NCBI RefSeq assembly: GCF_001269345.1
Contig: NZ_CXOP01000002.1
Coordinates: forward strand, 496,853 to 560,852
Length of the DNA stretch: 64,000 bases
Direction of reading: 5' to 3'
DNA from: Limnohabitans sp. 2KL-27
GTDB lineage: Bacteria > Pseudomonadota > Gammaproteobacteria > Burkholderiales > Burkholderiaceae_C
In this document: in pieces, positions 1-9,236 of the stretch
Layout of the letters: each line of letters begins with the position of its first letter
Position numbering within the stretch: position 1 is the stretch's first letter
Translations under genes and position numbers: made by a program
Notes under the pieces: model-generated
What the model was told of the DNA's origin: nothing
Database searches by the model: none
What the model saw: only the letters and a program-made list of their open reading frames with translations

Positions 1-709
1 TGGATTTGCCCGAGCCTGGCGGGCCGACCATGAGCAGCGAATGGCCGCCTGCGGCGGCGATCTCCAGCACGCGTTTGACGCCCGCTTGGCCTTTCACATC
101 GGCCAGATTGGCATAGCTCGGCGGCAGGTGGGGGGTGGAAGCGGCCATGCGTGCCCAGCCCTCGCCTGGCTCTGGCGGAGGCTCGTTCGAGGGGGGCAGA
201 AATTGTTGCACCACATCGAGCAAATGCCGGGCACGAAAGACTTCGGCGTCGGGCGCGAGGGCGGCTTCTTCGGCGCTGCCTGGCGGCAACACCAGCCGGG
301 TGCGCACTTGCTGTTGGCGCAGCGCCAGGCTCATGGCCAGTGCGCCGCGAACCGCGCGCAACTCGCCCGACAGCGACAACTCGCCCGCGAATTCGTAGCC
401 ACCGAGCTGGCTGGCATCGATCTGCCCGCTGGCGGCCAAGATGCCCAGCGCGATCGGCAAGTCCAGTCGTCCGGAGTCTTTGGGCAGGTCCGCCGGGGCC
501 AGGTTGACGGTGATGCGTTTGTTGTGCGGAAAGTCCAGTCCGCTGTTTTGCAAGGCCGATCGCACGCGCTCGCGGGCTTCCTTGACCTCGACATCGGCCA
601 AGCCCACCAAGGTGAAGCTGGGCAAGCCATTGGCCAAATGCACCTCAACGGTGACTGCGGGCGCCTGCAGCCCGACCAAGGCACGGCTGTGCACCAAACT
701 GAGACTCAT
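1..709 (-). CDS. yifB: YifB/ComM family Mg-chelatase-like AAA ATPase, N-terminal part
   Basis: This gene runs off the left edge. The 236 codons present begin at the ATG at 709 and read leftward. The N-terminal part has the family's ChlI-like lead-in: a start resembling MSLSLVHSRALVG, then LANGLPSFTLVGL, and a KEARERVRSA segment near residue 43. The last codons in the window give a Walker A loop, GPPGSGKS, so the AAA ATPase core lies outside. Family knowledge: ComM/YifB is a hexameric helicase that helps branch migration during natural transformation, and it is also annotated as Mg chelatase-related. It diverges from the porin-glnK-amtB operon, with about 200 bases between. The family assignment is firm; the role in this organism is inferred. 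Confidence 0.93.
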   Translation of the reverse strand, partial: MSLSLVHSRALVGLQAPAVTVEVHLANGLPSFTLVGLADVEVKEARERVRSALQNSGLDFPHNKRITVNLAPADLPKDSGRLDLPIALGILAASGQIDASQLGGYEFAGELSLSGELRAVRGALAMSLALRQQQVRTRLVLPPGSAEEAALAPDAEVFRARHLLDVVQQFLPPSNEPPPEPGEGWARMAASTPHLPPSYANLADVKGQAGVKRVLEIAAAGGHSLLMVGPPGSGKS

Positions 710-719
710 ACCCTCTCCC

Positions 720-736
720 TGCCCCATGCTGGTGCA
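720..736. promoter_or_regulatory. NtrC-type enhancer site
   Basis: The 17-mer TGCCCCATGCTGGTGCA matches the NtrC dyad TGCAC-N7-GTGCA with one mismatch in the left arm. Its centre lies about 150 bases upstream of the start expected from the sigma-54 promoter at 852-868, a usual enhancer distance. A weaker second arrangement (TGGTG-N7-GTGCA, 737-753) follows directly. The position upstream of glnK-amtB makes NtrC control likely. Confidence 0.65.
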
Positions 737-851
737 TGGTGTGTGTCCGTGCACGCAGACCGAGCGCACCGAACTTGTTTGAATGCCATTCAATCATGCA
801 CAGAGTGAGAACGCACTGGTAATTGCCCTTGGTGAGGGGGTAAGAACAAGG

Positions 852-868
852 TTGGCACGCTATCTGCA
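852..868 (+). promoter_or_regulatory. Sigma-54 (RpoN) promoter of porin-glnK-amtB operon
   Basis: TTGGCACG CTAT CTGCA matches the -24/-12 consensus TTGGCACG-N4-TTGCA at all but one position. The invariant GG (854-855) and GC (866-867) are exactly 10 bases apart. Transcription would start near 879, about 29 bases before the porin ATG. No convincing sigma-70 promoter was seen in this 198-base intergenic region. Confidence 0.85.
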
Positions 869-907
869 TGTGGTGCTTGTCCTTTCTTCACTTTTTTGGA
901 GTTCCCC

Positions 908-2024
<1,117 letters not shown>

Positions 2025-2046
2025 TGGACCAGAAAGAGAGCCAAAA

Positions 2047-3582
2047 ATGAAAAAATTACTCGCTACCTTGGCCTTGGGCCTGAGTCTGGGTTTGGGTGTG
2101 TTCGCTGCGGCGTCCGTTGCCCAAGCTCAAACCGCCCCCGCTGCCGTGACGGCCCCTGCCGCAGAGGCCAAACCGGTCGATGCAGCACCGGCACCTGCAG
2201 CCCCTGCTGCTGCAACGCCCGCTGCGGCCGAAGCCACGCCAGCGCCCGTGCCCAACAAGGGTGACATTGCCTGGATGATGGTCTCCACCATCTTGGTAAT
2301 CCTGATGGTCATTCCGGGCCTGGCCCTGTTCTACGGCGGCTTGGTGCGCAGCAAAAACATGCTGTCTGTGCTGATGCAAGTCGTGGTCACCTTCTCCATG
2401 ATCACGGTGTTGTGGTTCATCTATGGCTACAGCCTGGCGTTCACCGAAGGCAATGCTTTCATCGGTGGTTTTGACCGCCTGTTCATGAAAGGCATCTGGG
2501 ACAACGCCGCGGGCACTTTTGCCAACGCGGCCACCTTCAGCAAGGGCGTGGTCATTCCTGAAATCACCTTTGCAGCCTTCCAGGCCACGTTCGCAGGCAT
2601 CACCTGTGCCCTGATCGTGGGTGCATTCGCTGAGCGCATCAAGTTCTCTGCTGTGCTTGCCTTCATGGTGCTGTGGTTCACTTTCAGCTACCTGCCAGTC
2701 GCGCACATGGTCTGGTTCTGGATGGGCCCTGACGCCTACACCGCCAAGGAAGTGGCCGACGAAATGACCAGCAAAGCCGGTCTGATCTGGCAGTGGGGTG
2801 CATTGGACTTCGCAGGCGGTACTGTGGTGCACATCAACGCTGCTGTGGCCGGTCTGGTGGGTGCCTTCATGGTGGGCAAGCGCGTGGGTTATGGCCGTGA
2901 AGCCATGGCCCCCCACAGCCTGACTTTGACCATGGTGGGTGCGTCCTTGCTGTGGGTGGGTTGGTTCGGTTTCAACGCCGGCTCGGCTCTGGAAGCCAAC
3001 GGTTTTGCAGCCCTGGCCTTCATCAACACCCTGGTCGCGACAGCTGGTGCGGTGCTGGCCTGGTGCGTGGGTGAAGCCCTGATGCGCGGCAAAGCCTCCA
3101 TGCTGGGCGCCGCTTCGGGTGCGGTGGCCGGCCTGGTCGCCATCACGCCAGCCGCAGGCAACGTGGGCATCGGTGGTGGTCTGGTGATCGGCATCGTGGC
3201 AGGCTTTGCTTGCCTGTGGGGTGTGAACGGTCTGAAGAAGATGCTGGGTGCAGACGACTCTTTGGACGTGTTCGGTGTGCACGGTGTGGGCGGTATCGTC
3301 GGCGCCTTGTTGACCGGTGTGTTCAACTCCCCCGCCCTGGGTGGCCCCAGCGCTGTGGGTGACTGGGTCACCGTGGCCATGGTGGCACCCGACGCTTACT
3401 CCATCGCTTCGCAAGTGTGGATCCAAACCAAAGCCGTGCTGCTGACCATTGTCTGGTCGGGTGTGGTCTCTCTCGTCGCCTTCAAGATCGTGGACCTGAC
3501 CATTGGTCTGCGCGTCACGGAAGAAGAAGAGCGCGAAGGTCTGGACATTTCCTCACACGGCGAGTCGGCCTACCACGGCTAA
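2047..3582 (+). CDS. amtB: Ammonium transporter AmtB with N-terminal Ala/Pro-rich extension
   Basis: A 511-residue Amt/Rh family ammonium channel. Residues 1-27 form a signal peptide. Residues 28-70 are almost entirely Ala/Pro/Thr/Val. The 11-helix Amt core then begins at GDIAWMMVSTILVI. Core signatures are PGLALFYGGLVRSKN, DFAGGTVVHINAAVAGLVGA and DVFGVHGVGGIVGALLTGVF, the last two carrying the twin pore histidines. The ATG at 2047 is preferred because it opens the signal peptide; a longer in-frame reading would run through glnK. The extension makes the protein longer than the roughly 400-430 residues of a minimal AmtB. It is last in the operon, and a terminator follows at 3647. Confidence 0.97.
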   Translation: MKKLLATLALGLSLGLGVFAAASVAQAQTAPAAVTAPAAEAKPVDAAPAPAAPAAATPAAAEATPAPVPNKGDIAWMMVSTILVILMVIPGLALFYGGLVRSKNMLSVLMQVVVTFSMITVLWFIYGYSLAFTEGNAFIGGFDRLFMKGIWDNAAGTFANAATFSKGVVIPEITFAAFQATFAGITCALIVGAFAERIKFSAVLAFMVLWFTFSYLPVAHMVWFWMGPDAYTAKEVADEMTSKAGLIWQWGALDFAGGTVVHINAAVAGLVGAFMVGKRVGYGREAMAPHSLTLTMVGASLLWVGWFGFNAGSALEANGFAALAFINTLVATAGAVLAWCVGEALMRGKASMLGAASGAVAGLVAITPAAGNVGIGGGLVIGIVAGFACLWGVNGLKKMLGADDSLDVFGVHGVGGIVGALLTGVFNSPALGGPSAVGDWVTVAMVAPDAYSIASQVWIQTKAVLLTIVWSGVVSLVAFKIVDLTIGLRVTEEEEREGLDISSHGESAYHG

Positions 3583-3646
3583 AAGCCGGACACCGCAAGC
3601 CCAATGGCAAGCGGTGGCGCAAGCCACCCCTTGTTCAACTTGACTC

Positions 3647-3683
3647 CAGCCCGCAGCGCTTCGGTTCTGCGGGCTGTTTCATT
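3647..3683 (+). terminator. Rho-independent terminator after amtB
   Basis: A perfect 10-bp stem (CAGCCCGCAG / CTGCGGGCTG, 3647-3656 and 3667-3676) with a 10-base loop is followed by TTTCATT. The T tract is short, so termination may be partial. It lies 65 bases after the amtB stop. Confidence 0.7.
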
Positions 3684-3771
3684 GGGGGGTTCGCAATTGG
3701 AGGGGATTGATCGAGGTACGTTCCTGGTTGGATCCCACCGGGGCGCTGGGTGCTCGGGCACAATGGTTTTC

Positions 3772-4746
3772 ATGAATCCACCTGCTTTGTCGACACCCCA
3801 CTGGACCGCCCTCACCAAAGAGCCTGACGGTCTGGGCGAGTCGCCTTTTTGGCATCCGCAGGAGCGGCGCCTGTATTGGGTCGACATTCCCGGGCGGCGC
3901 ATCGCCCGGGTGGCCGTGGATGGCTTGCAAGCCCAAGGCCCGGTCGAGTACTGGCCGTTGACGCAAGAGCCTGGCTGCATTGCGCCTGTGCAAGGGGATG
4001 AGCAAGGCGGCGGTCTGGTCATGGCCTTGCGCGATGGCATCTATCTGGCCCGCGAGTGGGGCGGTCCCTTGCAGTTGCTGGCGGCAGCGCCCTACGACAC
4101 CGCCAAACAACGCTTCAACGACGGCAAGTGCGACGCCCAAGGCCGCTTTTGGGCGGGCAGCCTGTGCGAGCCCAAAGACCATGCACTGGGCGCGCTGTAC
4201 ATGCTGGACGGCCAAGGCTTGCACGCCATGGTGGGCGGCACGAAAGACGGGGCCCATGATGGCGTGGTGACCGCCAATGGCCTGGCCTGGTCACCCGACG
4301 GCCGCACCGCCTACTGGGCCGACACCGCCGCACACCAGGTGCGCGCTTTTGACTTTGACGCCGCCAGCGGCCAACTCACCCACGCTCGCGTGTTCTACCA
4401 AGCCAACCCCAAACCCGCAGGCTGGGCCTGGGGCAGTGCCGCGCCCTACGGCGGCCGGCCCGACGGCGCAGCGGTGGACGCCGAGGGCTGCTACTGGTCC
4501 GCCCAATACGAAGGCGGGCGCCTGCTGCGCATTTCACCCAAAGGGCAGGTGCTGGCCGAAGTGCCCACTCCGGCGCTGTGCCCCACCATGCCCTGCTTTG
4601 GCGGCGCGGACTTGAAAACTTTATTCATCACTACCGCCCGGCATGGCCGCAGTGAGCAAGAGCTGGCGCAGTACCCCGGTTCGGGGGGCGTGTGGGCGAT
4701 GCGGGTGGAAGTGGCGGGGGTGGGGGTGAATGCCTATCGGGGCTGA
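3772..4746 (+). CDS. SMP-30/gluconolactonase/LRE family protein
   Basis: A six-bladed beta-propeller protein of about 324 residues. Visible family signatures are GLGESPFWHPQERRLYWVDI at the start (Glu metal ligand), FNDGKCDAQGRFWAGS near residue 115 (Asn and Asp), TANGLAWSPDGRTAYWADT (Asn) and PDGAAVDAEGCYWSA (Asp). These match the divalent-metal site of SMP-30 lactonases. The start is 3772 or the in-frame ATG at 3763; neither has a clear Shine-Dalgarno sequence. Enzymes of this group hydrolyse sugar lactones, but the substrate cannot be read here. It lies directly upstream of glcE-glcF and may be cotranscribed with them. Confidence 0.88.
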   Translation: MNPPALSTPHWTALTKEPDGLGESPFWHPQERRLYWVDIPGRRIARVAVDGLQAQGPVEYWPLTQEPGCIAPVQGDEQGGGLVMALRDGIYLAREWGGPLQLLAAAPYDTAKQRFNDGKCDAQGRFWAGSLCEPKDHALGALYMLDGQGLHAMVGGTKDGAHDGVVTANGLAWSPDGRTAYWADTAAHQVRAFDFDAASGQLTHARVFYQANPKPAGWAWGSAAPYGGRPDGAAVDAEGCYWSAQYEGGRLLRISPKGQVLAEVPTPALCPTMPCFGGADLKTLFITTARHGRSEQELAQYPGSGGVWAMRVEVAGVGVNAYRG

Positions 4747-4823
4747 GCCGCGCAATTTCCCACAACCTGCCCGTTCAAAAAATTCACGCACGCGTCAAAG
4801 CGTGGGCGTTACCATCCTTGCCC

Positions 4824-5969
4824 ATGGAAGCTCAACTCAATTCCCTCACCGATGCCGTGCGCCAGGCGGGTGCGGATGGCCGTATGCTGCGTTTGCGCGG
4901 CGGCGGCAGCAAAGATTTTTGGGGCCAAAGCCTCACGGGTGAGGTGCTGGACACCCGGGCCTACCGGGGCATCGTCAGTTACGAGCCCAGCGAGTTGGTG
5001 GTGACGGTGCGCTGCGGCACGCCGCTGGCCGAGCTGGAAGCGGTCTTGGCCGAAAAAGGCCAGTGCCTGGCGTTTGAGCCGCCGCATTTCGGACCCGATG
5101 CGACGGTGGGCGGCATGGTGGCCGCAGGTTTGAGTGGCCCGGCCCGCGCCACGGTGGGCGCTGTGCGCGATTACGTGTTGGGCGCCCGCTTCATCAATGG
5201 TTTGGGCGAGCACCTGACCTTTGGCGGTCAGGTCATGAAAAACGTGGCCGGCTACGACGTGAGCCGCCTCATGGCCGGCAGCTGGGGCACGCTGGGCCTG
5301 ATCACCGAGGTCAGCCTCAAGGTCTTGCCCGTGGCCCCTGCCGAAGCGACGCTGATGATTGCCGGCTTGGCACAAGGCCCGGCGCTCGATCTGTTGCACC
5401 GCTGGGGTGGCCAGCCGCTGCCCTTGAATGCCAGCGCCTGGGTGCGCGACCCGACCGCACAGCCGGTGGCCGACTATTTGTTTGTGCGTCTGCGCGGCGC
5501 GGTGGCGGCGGTGCAGTCGGCGATCGGCAAGATGAGCGCCGATGCACAGGCTGCAGGCGCGCTAGTGCAGGCCATGGACAATGCCGAAGCCGCTGACGAC
5601 TGGCGTGCCAGCGGCGAGCAGGCCTTGCAGTTCTTCGATGCGCCCGCCCCGGATCTGTGCCTGTGGCGCTTGTCGGTGCCGCAAACGGCCCCGCTGTTGG
5701 ACTTGCCCTATGCCCAATACATCGAATGGCAAGGCGCCCAGCGCTGGTTGTGGGCGCCGGCATCGGCCGCGGTGGCCTTGCGTGACTTGGCGCAGTCGGT
5801 CGGCGGCCATGCCACGTTGTTCCGGGCCAGTGCCAAGCATGCCGAGGTCGACAAAGTGGTGGGCGTGAGTACCCCGCTCGAAGCGGTGCAGCAACGCATC
5901 CAGCAGCAATTGCAAAAGCAGTTCGACCCGAAGGGCGTGTTCGCCACCGGTCGGATTCACCCTCTCTGA
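4824..5969 (+). CDS. glcE: Glycolate oxidase subunit GlcE (FAD-binding)
   Basis: A 381-residue FAD-linked oxidase subunit. The N-terminal part has the PCMH FAD-binding features LRGGGSKDFWG, SYEPSELVVTVRCGTPLAELE and FGPDATVGGMVAAGLSGPARA, then GQVMKNVAGYDVSRLMAGSWGTLG. The C terminus DPKGVFATGRIHPL is typical of GlcE. The ATG at 4824 fits the family's N terminus. Known role: with GlcD and GlcF it oxidises glycolate to glyoxylate at the membrane. glcF follows after 15 bases. No glcD is present beside it, although glcD-glcE-glcF is the usual order, so glcD should lie elsewhere in the genome. Confidence 0.93.
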   Translation: MEAQLNSLTDAVRQAGADGRMLRLRGGGSKDFWGQSLTGEVLDTRAYRGIVSYEPSELVVTVRCGTPLAELEAVLAEKGQCLAFEPPHFGPDATVGGMVAAGLSGPARATVGAVRDYVLGARFINGLGEHLTFGGQVMKNVAGYDVSRLMAGSWGTLGLITEVSLKVLPVAPAEATLMIAGLAQGPALDLLHRWGGQPLPLNASAWVRDPTAQPVADYLFVRLRGAVAAVQSAIGKMSADAQAAGALVQAMDNAEAADDWRASGEQALQFFDAPAPDLCLWRLSVPQTAPLLDLPYAQYIEWQGAQRWLWAPASAAVALRDLAQSVGGHATLFRASAKHAEVDKVVGVSTPLEAVQQRIQQQLQKQFDPKGVFATGRIHPL

Positions 5970-5984
5970 TCCGGGACGACCGCC

Positions 5985-7229
5985 ATGCAAACCAACCTCG
6001 CGCCCGAATACCAAAACACCCCCGAAGGCCTGGAGGCCGAAGCCATTTTGCGCAAGTGCGTGCACTGCGGCTTTTGCACCGCCACGTGCCCCACCTACCA
6101 ACTGCTGGGCGACGAGTTGGACGGCCCGCGTGGCCGCATCTATTTGATGAAGCAGGTGCTGGAAGGCGAAACGCCCACCCGCAAAACCCAGATGCACCTG
6201 GACCGGTGCCTCACCTGCCGCAACTGTGAAAGCACTTGCCCGAGCGGCGTGCAATACGGCCACTTGGTCGACATTGGCCGCAAGCTGGTGGACGCCAAAG
6301 TTGAGCGCCCCGTGGGTGAAAAAATGGTGCGCTGGGCGCTCAAAGAAGGCCTGCCTTCGCCGCTGTTTGCCCCGGCCATGAAAATGGGCCAGATGGTGCG
6401 CGGCCTGCTGCCCGACAGCCTCAAAGCCAAAGTTCCTGCGCCGCAAGACGCTGGTGCTTGGCCCACCCGCCAGCATGCGCGCAAGGTGCTGATGCTGGCC
6501 GGTTGCGTGCAGCCAAGCATGAGCCCCAACATCAACACCGCCACCGCCCGCGTGCTCGACGCCGCGGGCATCCAGACCGTGACGGCCTCAAAAGCCGGTT
6601 GCTGCGGCGCGCTCAAGTTCCACCTGAACGACCACGACGGCGGCAAAGACCACATGCGCGCCAACATCGACGCCTGGTGGCCGCTGGTGGAAAGTGGCGA
6701 AGTCGAAGCCATCGTGATGAACGCCTCTGGCTGTGGCGTGATGGTCAAGGACTACGGCCATGTGCTCCAAGGCGATGCGGCCTATGCCGACAAAGCTGCC
6801 TGCATCGGCGCCTTGACCAAAGACCTCAGCGAGTTGCTGCCCGAGTTGGTGCCGCTGCTCAAAGACAAGCTCAAACCCGAAGCGCTGAAAGCGGCTGGCC
6901 TGCAGGCCTACCACCCCCCTTGCACGCTGCAGCACGGCCAGCAACTCAAAGGCGGCGTGGAAAAGCATCTGGGCGATCTGGGCTTCCAGATCAAGGTCAC
7001 GGCCAACGAGTCGCACCTTTGCTGCGGCTCGGCGGGCACTTACAGCGTGCTCAACCCGGACCTGTCCAAGCAGCTGCGTGACCGCAAGCTGGGCCACTTG
7101 AATGCGCTGGAGCCGCAAGGCGTCATCAGCGCCAACATCGGCTGCATCACCCATTTGCAAAGCGGCAGCGGTCTGCCGGTGCGGCATTGGGTGGAGTTGT
7201 TGGACGAGGCGCTTGGCAGCGCGCACTGA
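5985..7229 (+). CDS. glcF: Glycolate oxidase iron-sulfur subunit GlcF
   Basis: A 414-residue protein with two [4Fe-4S] ferredoxin motifs near the N terminus, CVHCGFCTATCP (about residue 25) and CLTCRNCESTCP (about residue 76). Two CCG-type domains follow: GCVQPSMSPNIN with AGCCGALKFHLND, then PPCTLQHGQQ with SHLCCGSAGTYSVLNP. This is the complete GlcF/LutA-type architecture at normal length. It should pass electrons from the flavin subunits to the quinone pool. It follows glcE by 15 bases. Confidence 0.95.
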   Translation: MQTNLAPEYQNTPEGLEAEAILRKCVHCGFCTATCPTYQLLGDELDGPRGRIYLMKQVLEGETPTRKTQMHLDRCLTCRNCESTCPSGVQYGHLVDIGRKLVDAKVERPVGEKMVRWALKEGLPSPLFAPAMKMGQMVRGLLPDSLKAKVPAPQDAGAWPTRQHARKVLMLAGCVQPSMSPNINTATARVLDAAGIQTVTASKAGCCGALKFHLNDHDGGKDHMRANIDAWWPLVESGEVEAIVMNASGCGVMVKDYGHVLQGDAAYADKAACIGALTKDLSELLPELVPLLKDKLKPEALKAAGLQAYHPPCTLQHGQQLKGGVEKHLGDLGFQIKVTANESHLCCGSAGTYSVLNPDLSKQLRDRKLGHLNALEPQGVISANIGCITHLQSGSGLPVRHWVELLDEALGSAH

Positions 7230-7357
7230 TCGGTTCATCAAAGTCCTTTTGGCCACACGGCAAGCCGAGCACTGGGCGGCGCCATCACAACCACCCGGGT
7301 AGTATTCATTGCTGGATGGCTGACCGCGCTTGCACAGCGCAAACAAAGGACAAGACG

Positions 7358-7744
7358 ATGGCGATACCTTGGTTGATGGCGCTCAAAGTGATTCCCTGGG
7401 GCGATGTGATCGAACACGCGCCTTCGGTGCTCAAAGCCGCGCGCAAGCTGATGGACCGCCAACCGCCCCAGTCCTCTGGGCAAGCGGGCACCCCGGCCAC
7501 GACCACCCCTGTGAGTGCGGTGCCGAGTTTGGGCGAACTGAAAAACGCCTTGATTGCCGCACAAGGTCAGATCGACCGCCAGGCCCAGACCCAGCGTGAA
7601 CTCACCGAAACCTTGGCCGAGTTGGCCGAACAACATGCGCGCTTGGTCAGCGCTGTGGAAGTGCTGCGCCTGCGCACGCGGGTCTTGGTGTGGGGTGGTG
7701 CCGCTGTGTTGCTGTGGTTGGCCGTGCTGACTTGGCGGGCCTGA
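7358..7744 (+). CDS. Small hypothetical protein with C-terminal membrane anchor
   Basis: 128 residues with no family I recognise. The start is supported by AAGGA at 7346-7350. The N-terminal 50 residues are mildly hydrophobic and basic. A Ser/Thr/Pro-rich linker follows (about residues 45-65), then a likely coiled-coil helix with many Gln, Leu and Glu (about 65-105), and one transmembrane segment (VLVWGGAAVLLWLAVLTW) ending two residues before the stop. The tail anchor leaves nearly the whole protein cytoplasmic. It follows glcF by 128 bases and may be independent of it; it converges with the peroxidase gene. Confidence 0.75.
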   Translation: MAIPWLMALKVIPWGDVIEHAPSVLKAARKLMDRQPPQSSGQAGTPATTTPVSAVPSLGELKNALIAAQGQIDRQAQTQRELTETLAELAEQHARLVSAVEVLRLRTRVLVWGGAAVLLWLAVLTWRA

Positions 7745-7789
7745 ACGGGCTCAGGCCCAAATGGACACTGGCCCGATAGGACCCGTCGG

Positions 7790-8272
7790 TCAAGCTGCCA
7801 GCGCCGCCTCAATGTCTTTGGCGATTTTTTCGGGCGCATCCTGCGGGGCGTAACGCTTGATGACCCGGCCATCGCGCCCCACCAAAAACTTGGTGAAGTT
7901 CCACTTGATGCCTTTGCTGCCCAAGATGCCAGGGGCTTCGGCGGTGAGCCACTGGTACAGCGGATGGGCCCCGTCGCCATTGACTTTGATCTTGCCCATC
8001 ATCTGAAAGCTTACGCCGTAATTTTTTTGGCAGAAGTTGGCAATTTGCGCATCGTCGCCCGGGTCCTGGCTGGCGAATTGGTTGCAGGGAAAGCCCAGCA
8101 CGGCCAAACCCTGACTGGCGTATTTCTGGTGCAGCTTTTCCAGCCCGGTGAATTGGGGTGTGAAGCCGCAGGCGCTGGCGGTGTTGACGATCAGCATCAC
8201 CTGGCCTTGGTAGCGCGACAGGGGCACGGTTTGGTGGTCGATGCTTTGGGCTTCGAAGTCGTACAGGCTCAT
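7790..8272 (-). CDS. Glutathione peroxidase family (cysteine type)
   Basis: 160 residues of thioredoxin fold. The family motifs are NTASACGFTPQF with the peroxidatic Cys35, LGFPCNQF with the catalytic Gln, and KWNFTKFLV with the Trp and Asn that complete the catalytic tetrad. Cys, not selenocysteine, is encoded. A second in-frame start lies 39 bases upstream, but the ATG at 8272 matches the family N terminus. Bacterial members reduce hydroperoxides, mostly with thioredoxin as donor. It is last in a leftward group after dedA and eamA, with a 56-base gap. Confidence 0.95.
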   Translation of the reverse strand: MSLYDFEAQSIDHQTVPLSRYQGQVMLIVNTASACGFTPQFTGLEKLHQKYASQGLAVLGFPCNQFASQDPGDDAQIANFCQKNYGVSFQMMGKIKVNGDGAHPLYQWLTAEAPGILGSKGIKWNFTKFLVGRDGRVIKRYAPQDAPEKIAKDIEAALAA

Positions 8273-8328
8273 GGGGTGCTTTCCGGGGTGTGGTTGTCTG
8301 GCTTGCATCATGCCATTTCCGGGCAGAT

Positions 8329-9225
8329 TCAGTCGGTCTTGTGACCCAGCCCGACGATGGACAGCAAAGCCGCCAGCAAGATCAAGGCGCCGCCGATCAG
8401 GGTGCGGCTGTCCCAGCTGGAGGCGCCCAGCAACACCGAGGACACGCTGGCAAACAGCACCTCGGACAGCATGACCAACGCCGTGGTGTGGGCGGCCAGC
8501 CGGGCAGCGCCGTATTGCAGCGCCAGGTTGCCCAATAAAAACGAGATGCCCAGCAGGGCCACCAGGGGCAACCAGCTCCAGGCAGGGGCTGTGCCGATGG
8601 CCACCACCCCTGTGGCCAAACCCGCGATGGCCGCCAGTGTGGCCATGACCGCACCCCCGCCAAACATGGCCAGGGTGCGCGACGAGCTGGGCGTGTCCTT
8701 GAGCTTGAGCAGCAAGGCGTTGGTGATGGCAAAAGTCAGCCCGCCCATCAGGGCCAGCCCATCGGCCAGGCTTTCGGGCAAGGGCCAGGGCGTTTCGGGG
8801 GTTTTGAGCACGATGAACAAACCGACCAGCGCCAGCAACAAGCGCAGCAAGGCCATGGGGGTGGGCTTTTCACCCAGCAGCCACCAGGCCACCAGCACCG
8901 ACCAGGCGGGCATCAGATAAAACAGCAGGACCACGCGCACCACGTCGCCCACCGTGACGGCCCAGTTGAAGCCCACATTGGTCAGGCCCGAGGCCAGCAG
9001 CAACAGCCACAGCCCGGGGTGGCTGCGCCAGCTCAGCAGTTGCCCGCTGCGCCACAGCCACAAGGCGATGGACACAAAAACAAAGCCGTAGACCAGCGCC
9101 GTGGCCCACAGCGGGTGCAGGCCCAGGGCTTCGAGTTGTTTGAAGGGCCACCAGCACACGCCCCAGACAAAGGCATTGAACAGGAGCCCCGCGACGGACA
9201 GGGTTTTGGGGGAGATCGCGCCCAT
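8329..9225 (-). CDS. EamA (DMT) family permease
   Basis: 298 residues with about ten hydrophobic helices in two EamA repeats. The first repeat starts at VAGLLFNAFVWGVCWWPFK and contains LTNVGFNWAVTVG; the second contains GLTFAITNALLLKL and ends in LIGGALILLAALLSI. The ATG at 9225 is chosen because it starts the first helix; a longer frame runs back through dedA. The stop of the upstream DedA gene lies 11 bases before this start, so the two are translated from one message. EamA proteins export amino acids and other metabolites; the substrate is unknown. Confidence 0.88.
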   Translation of the reverse strand: MGAISPKTLSVAGLLFNAFVWGVCWWPFKQLEALGLHPLWATALVYGFVFVSIALWLWRSGQLLSWRSHPGLWLLLLASGLTNVGFNWAVTVGDVVRVVLLFYLMPAWSVLVAWWLLGEKPTPMALLRLLLALVGLFIVLKTPETPWPLPESLADGLALMGGLTFAITNALLLKLKDTPSSSRTLAMFGGGAVMATLAAIAGLATGVVAIGTAPAWSWLPLVALLGISFLLGNLALQYGAARLAAHTTALVMLSEVLFASVSSVLLGASSWDSRTLIGGALILLAALLSIVGLGHKTD

Positions 9226-9236
9226 GCGTGGGCAGC

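Noticed and set aside
2056..3426. Open frame of 456 codons antisense to amtB
   Set aside because: His/Gly-rich shadow of a GC-rich gene; no signals for expression.
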